Part shown: positions 63,721 to 64,000 of the stretch, piece by piece
Layout of the letters: each line of letters begins with the position of its first letter
Position numbering within the stretch: the stretch's first letter is position 1
Assembly: GCF_000378485.1 (NCBI RefSeq)
Contig: NZ_KB899971.1
Coordinates: 312,219-376,218, forward strand
Source of the DNA: Flavobacterium rivuli WB 3.3-2 = DSM 21788
GTDB taxonomy: Bacteria > Bacteroidota > Bacteroidia > Flavobacteriales > Flavobacteriaceae
DNA: 64,000 nucleotides
Reading direction: 5' to 3'
Program-made: the position numbers and the translations under genes
The notes under the pieces: model-generated
The model's database searches: none
What the model was told of the DNA's origin: nothing
What the model saw: the letters and a program-made list of their open reading frames with translations, nothing else

Positions 63721-64000
63721 ATGAAAATTAAAGAAATACAGGACGAGATCGTAGACGAATTCTCGATGTTTGATGAGTGGGATGAGCGTTACCAGTATGT
63801 AATAGATCTGGGGAAATCATTACCGCTGATTGATACAGAATATAAAACTGAGAACAATATTATTAAAGGCTGTCAGAGCAAGGTATGGCTGCATGCCGAA
63901 CAGCAGGACGGCAATGTAGTATTTACTGCCGATAGCGATGCCATACTTACCAAAGGGCTTATTGCTATTATGATACGCGTGTTCTCTAACCAGAAACCGG
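63721..64000 (+). CDS. sufE: SufE-family Fe-S assembly protein (cut by window end)
   Basis: The first 93 residues of a SufE protein. Cys51 in IIKGCQSKVWL is the sulfur acceptor, at the same position as in E. coli SufE. It takes persulfide from SufS. The frame is open to the end of the window, so about 45 residues are missing by the family's usual length. Other suf genes would be expected further on. Confidence 0.92.
   Translation, partial: MKIKEIQDEIVDEFSMFDEWDERYQYVIDLGKSLPLIDTEYKTENNIIKGCQSKVWLHAEQQDGNVVFTADSDAILTKGLIAIMIRVFSNQKP

Overview
The window looks like a chromosomal segment of a Flavobacterium-like member of the Bacteroidota (family Flavobacteriaceae). Four kinds of evidence support this. 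Promoters match the Bacteroidota -7 element TAnnTTTG, and starts lack Shine-Dalgarno sequences. There are type IX secretion components and cargo with C-terminal sorting domains (PorZ and two secreted proteins). A complete Bat (aerotolerance) operon is present. Intergenic regions are filled with several families of palindromic dispersed repeats typical of this group. I saw no rRNA, tRNA or CRISPR array.

Layout. 1-454 is a mosaic of dispersed repeats. 455-8829 is a tight one-strand block of phage-derived genes: two structural-type proteins, a portal-like protein, a head-tail-connector-like protein, a fibre-like protein with three internal repeats, a BspA/DUF285-repeat protein, then holin, M15 endolysin and a spanin-like protein. 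No terminase, capsid, tape measure or integrase is visible. 8838-13002 (minus) holds recO, porZ and an SDR dehydrogenase. 13504-23181 (plus) is moxR, a DUF58 protein, a two-TM protein and batA-batE. 23443-25559 (minus) is the ergothioneine pair egtB-egtD. 25816-29563 (minus) holds two tandem paralogues of an unknown exported protein and the 3' remnant of a third, each with its own terminator. 29575-32433 (minus) holds a membrane protein, a crotonase and an NtrY-like histidine kinase.

A heme region spans 32752-48150. On the minus strand hemH, a MATE transporter, an outer-membrane-type protein and hemJ form one gapless operon. A divergent AraC-family regulator precedes hemA-hemC-hemD on the plus strand. 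hemE, hemF and hemB follow, with small unknown genes between them, and a lipoprotein cytochrome c comes last. A RAYT/IS200-like gene bracketed by 25-bp inverted repeats, with 202-bp tandem repeats upstream, sits between hemF and hemB. Every step from glutamyl-tRNA reduction to protoheme is represented except hemL. Oxygen-dependent HemF plus HemJ indicates aerobic synthesis.

48319-52716 holds a fused two-NBD peptide ABC ATPase, thiL, methylmalonyl-CoA epimerase and a JmjC-type protein. 52867-55481 (minus) is a cobalamin riboswitch followed by two T9SS-exported proteins, the first a beta-propeller resembling BtuG-type B12 binders. 55722-57416 holds two small exported proteins and an S24/XRE regulator with a near-perfect palindrome upstream. 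57810-61560 (minus) is the heme uptake operon hmuT-hmuU-hmuV-hmuS. 61939-64000 starts a suf region (sufS, a lipoprotein, and sufE cut by the window end).

The segment is rich in iron, heme and cofactor metabolism: heme synthesis, heme import, Fe-S assembly and B12 acquisition. A shared TTTAGAA/TTCTAAA motif lies upstream of the AraC regulator/hemA and across the hmuT promoter, and may be a common iron-responsive operator. The best candidates for something undescribed are the B12-riboswitch T9SS pair, the hemH-MATE-OMP-hemJ operon, the compact phage-derived block and the RAYT/REP family.
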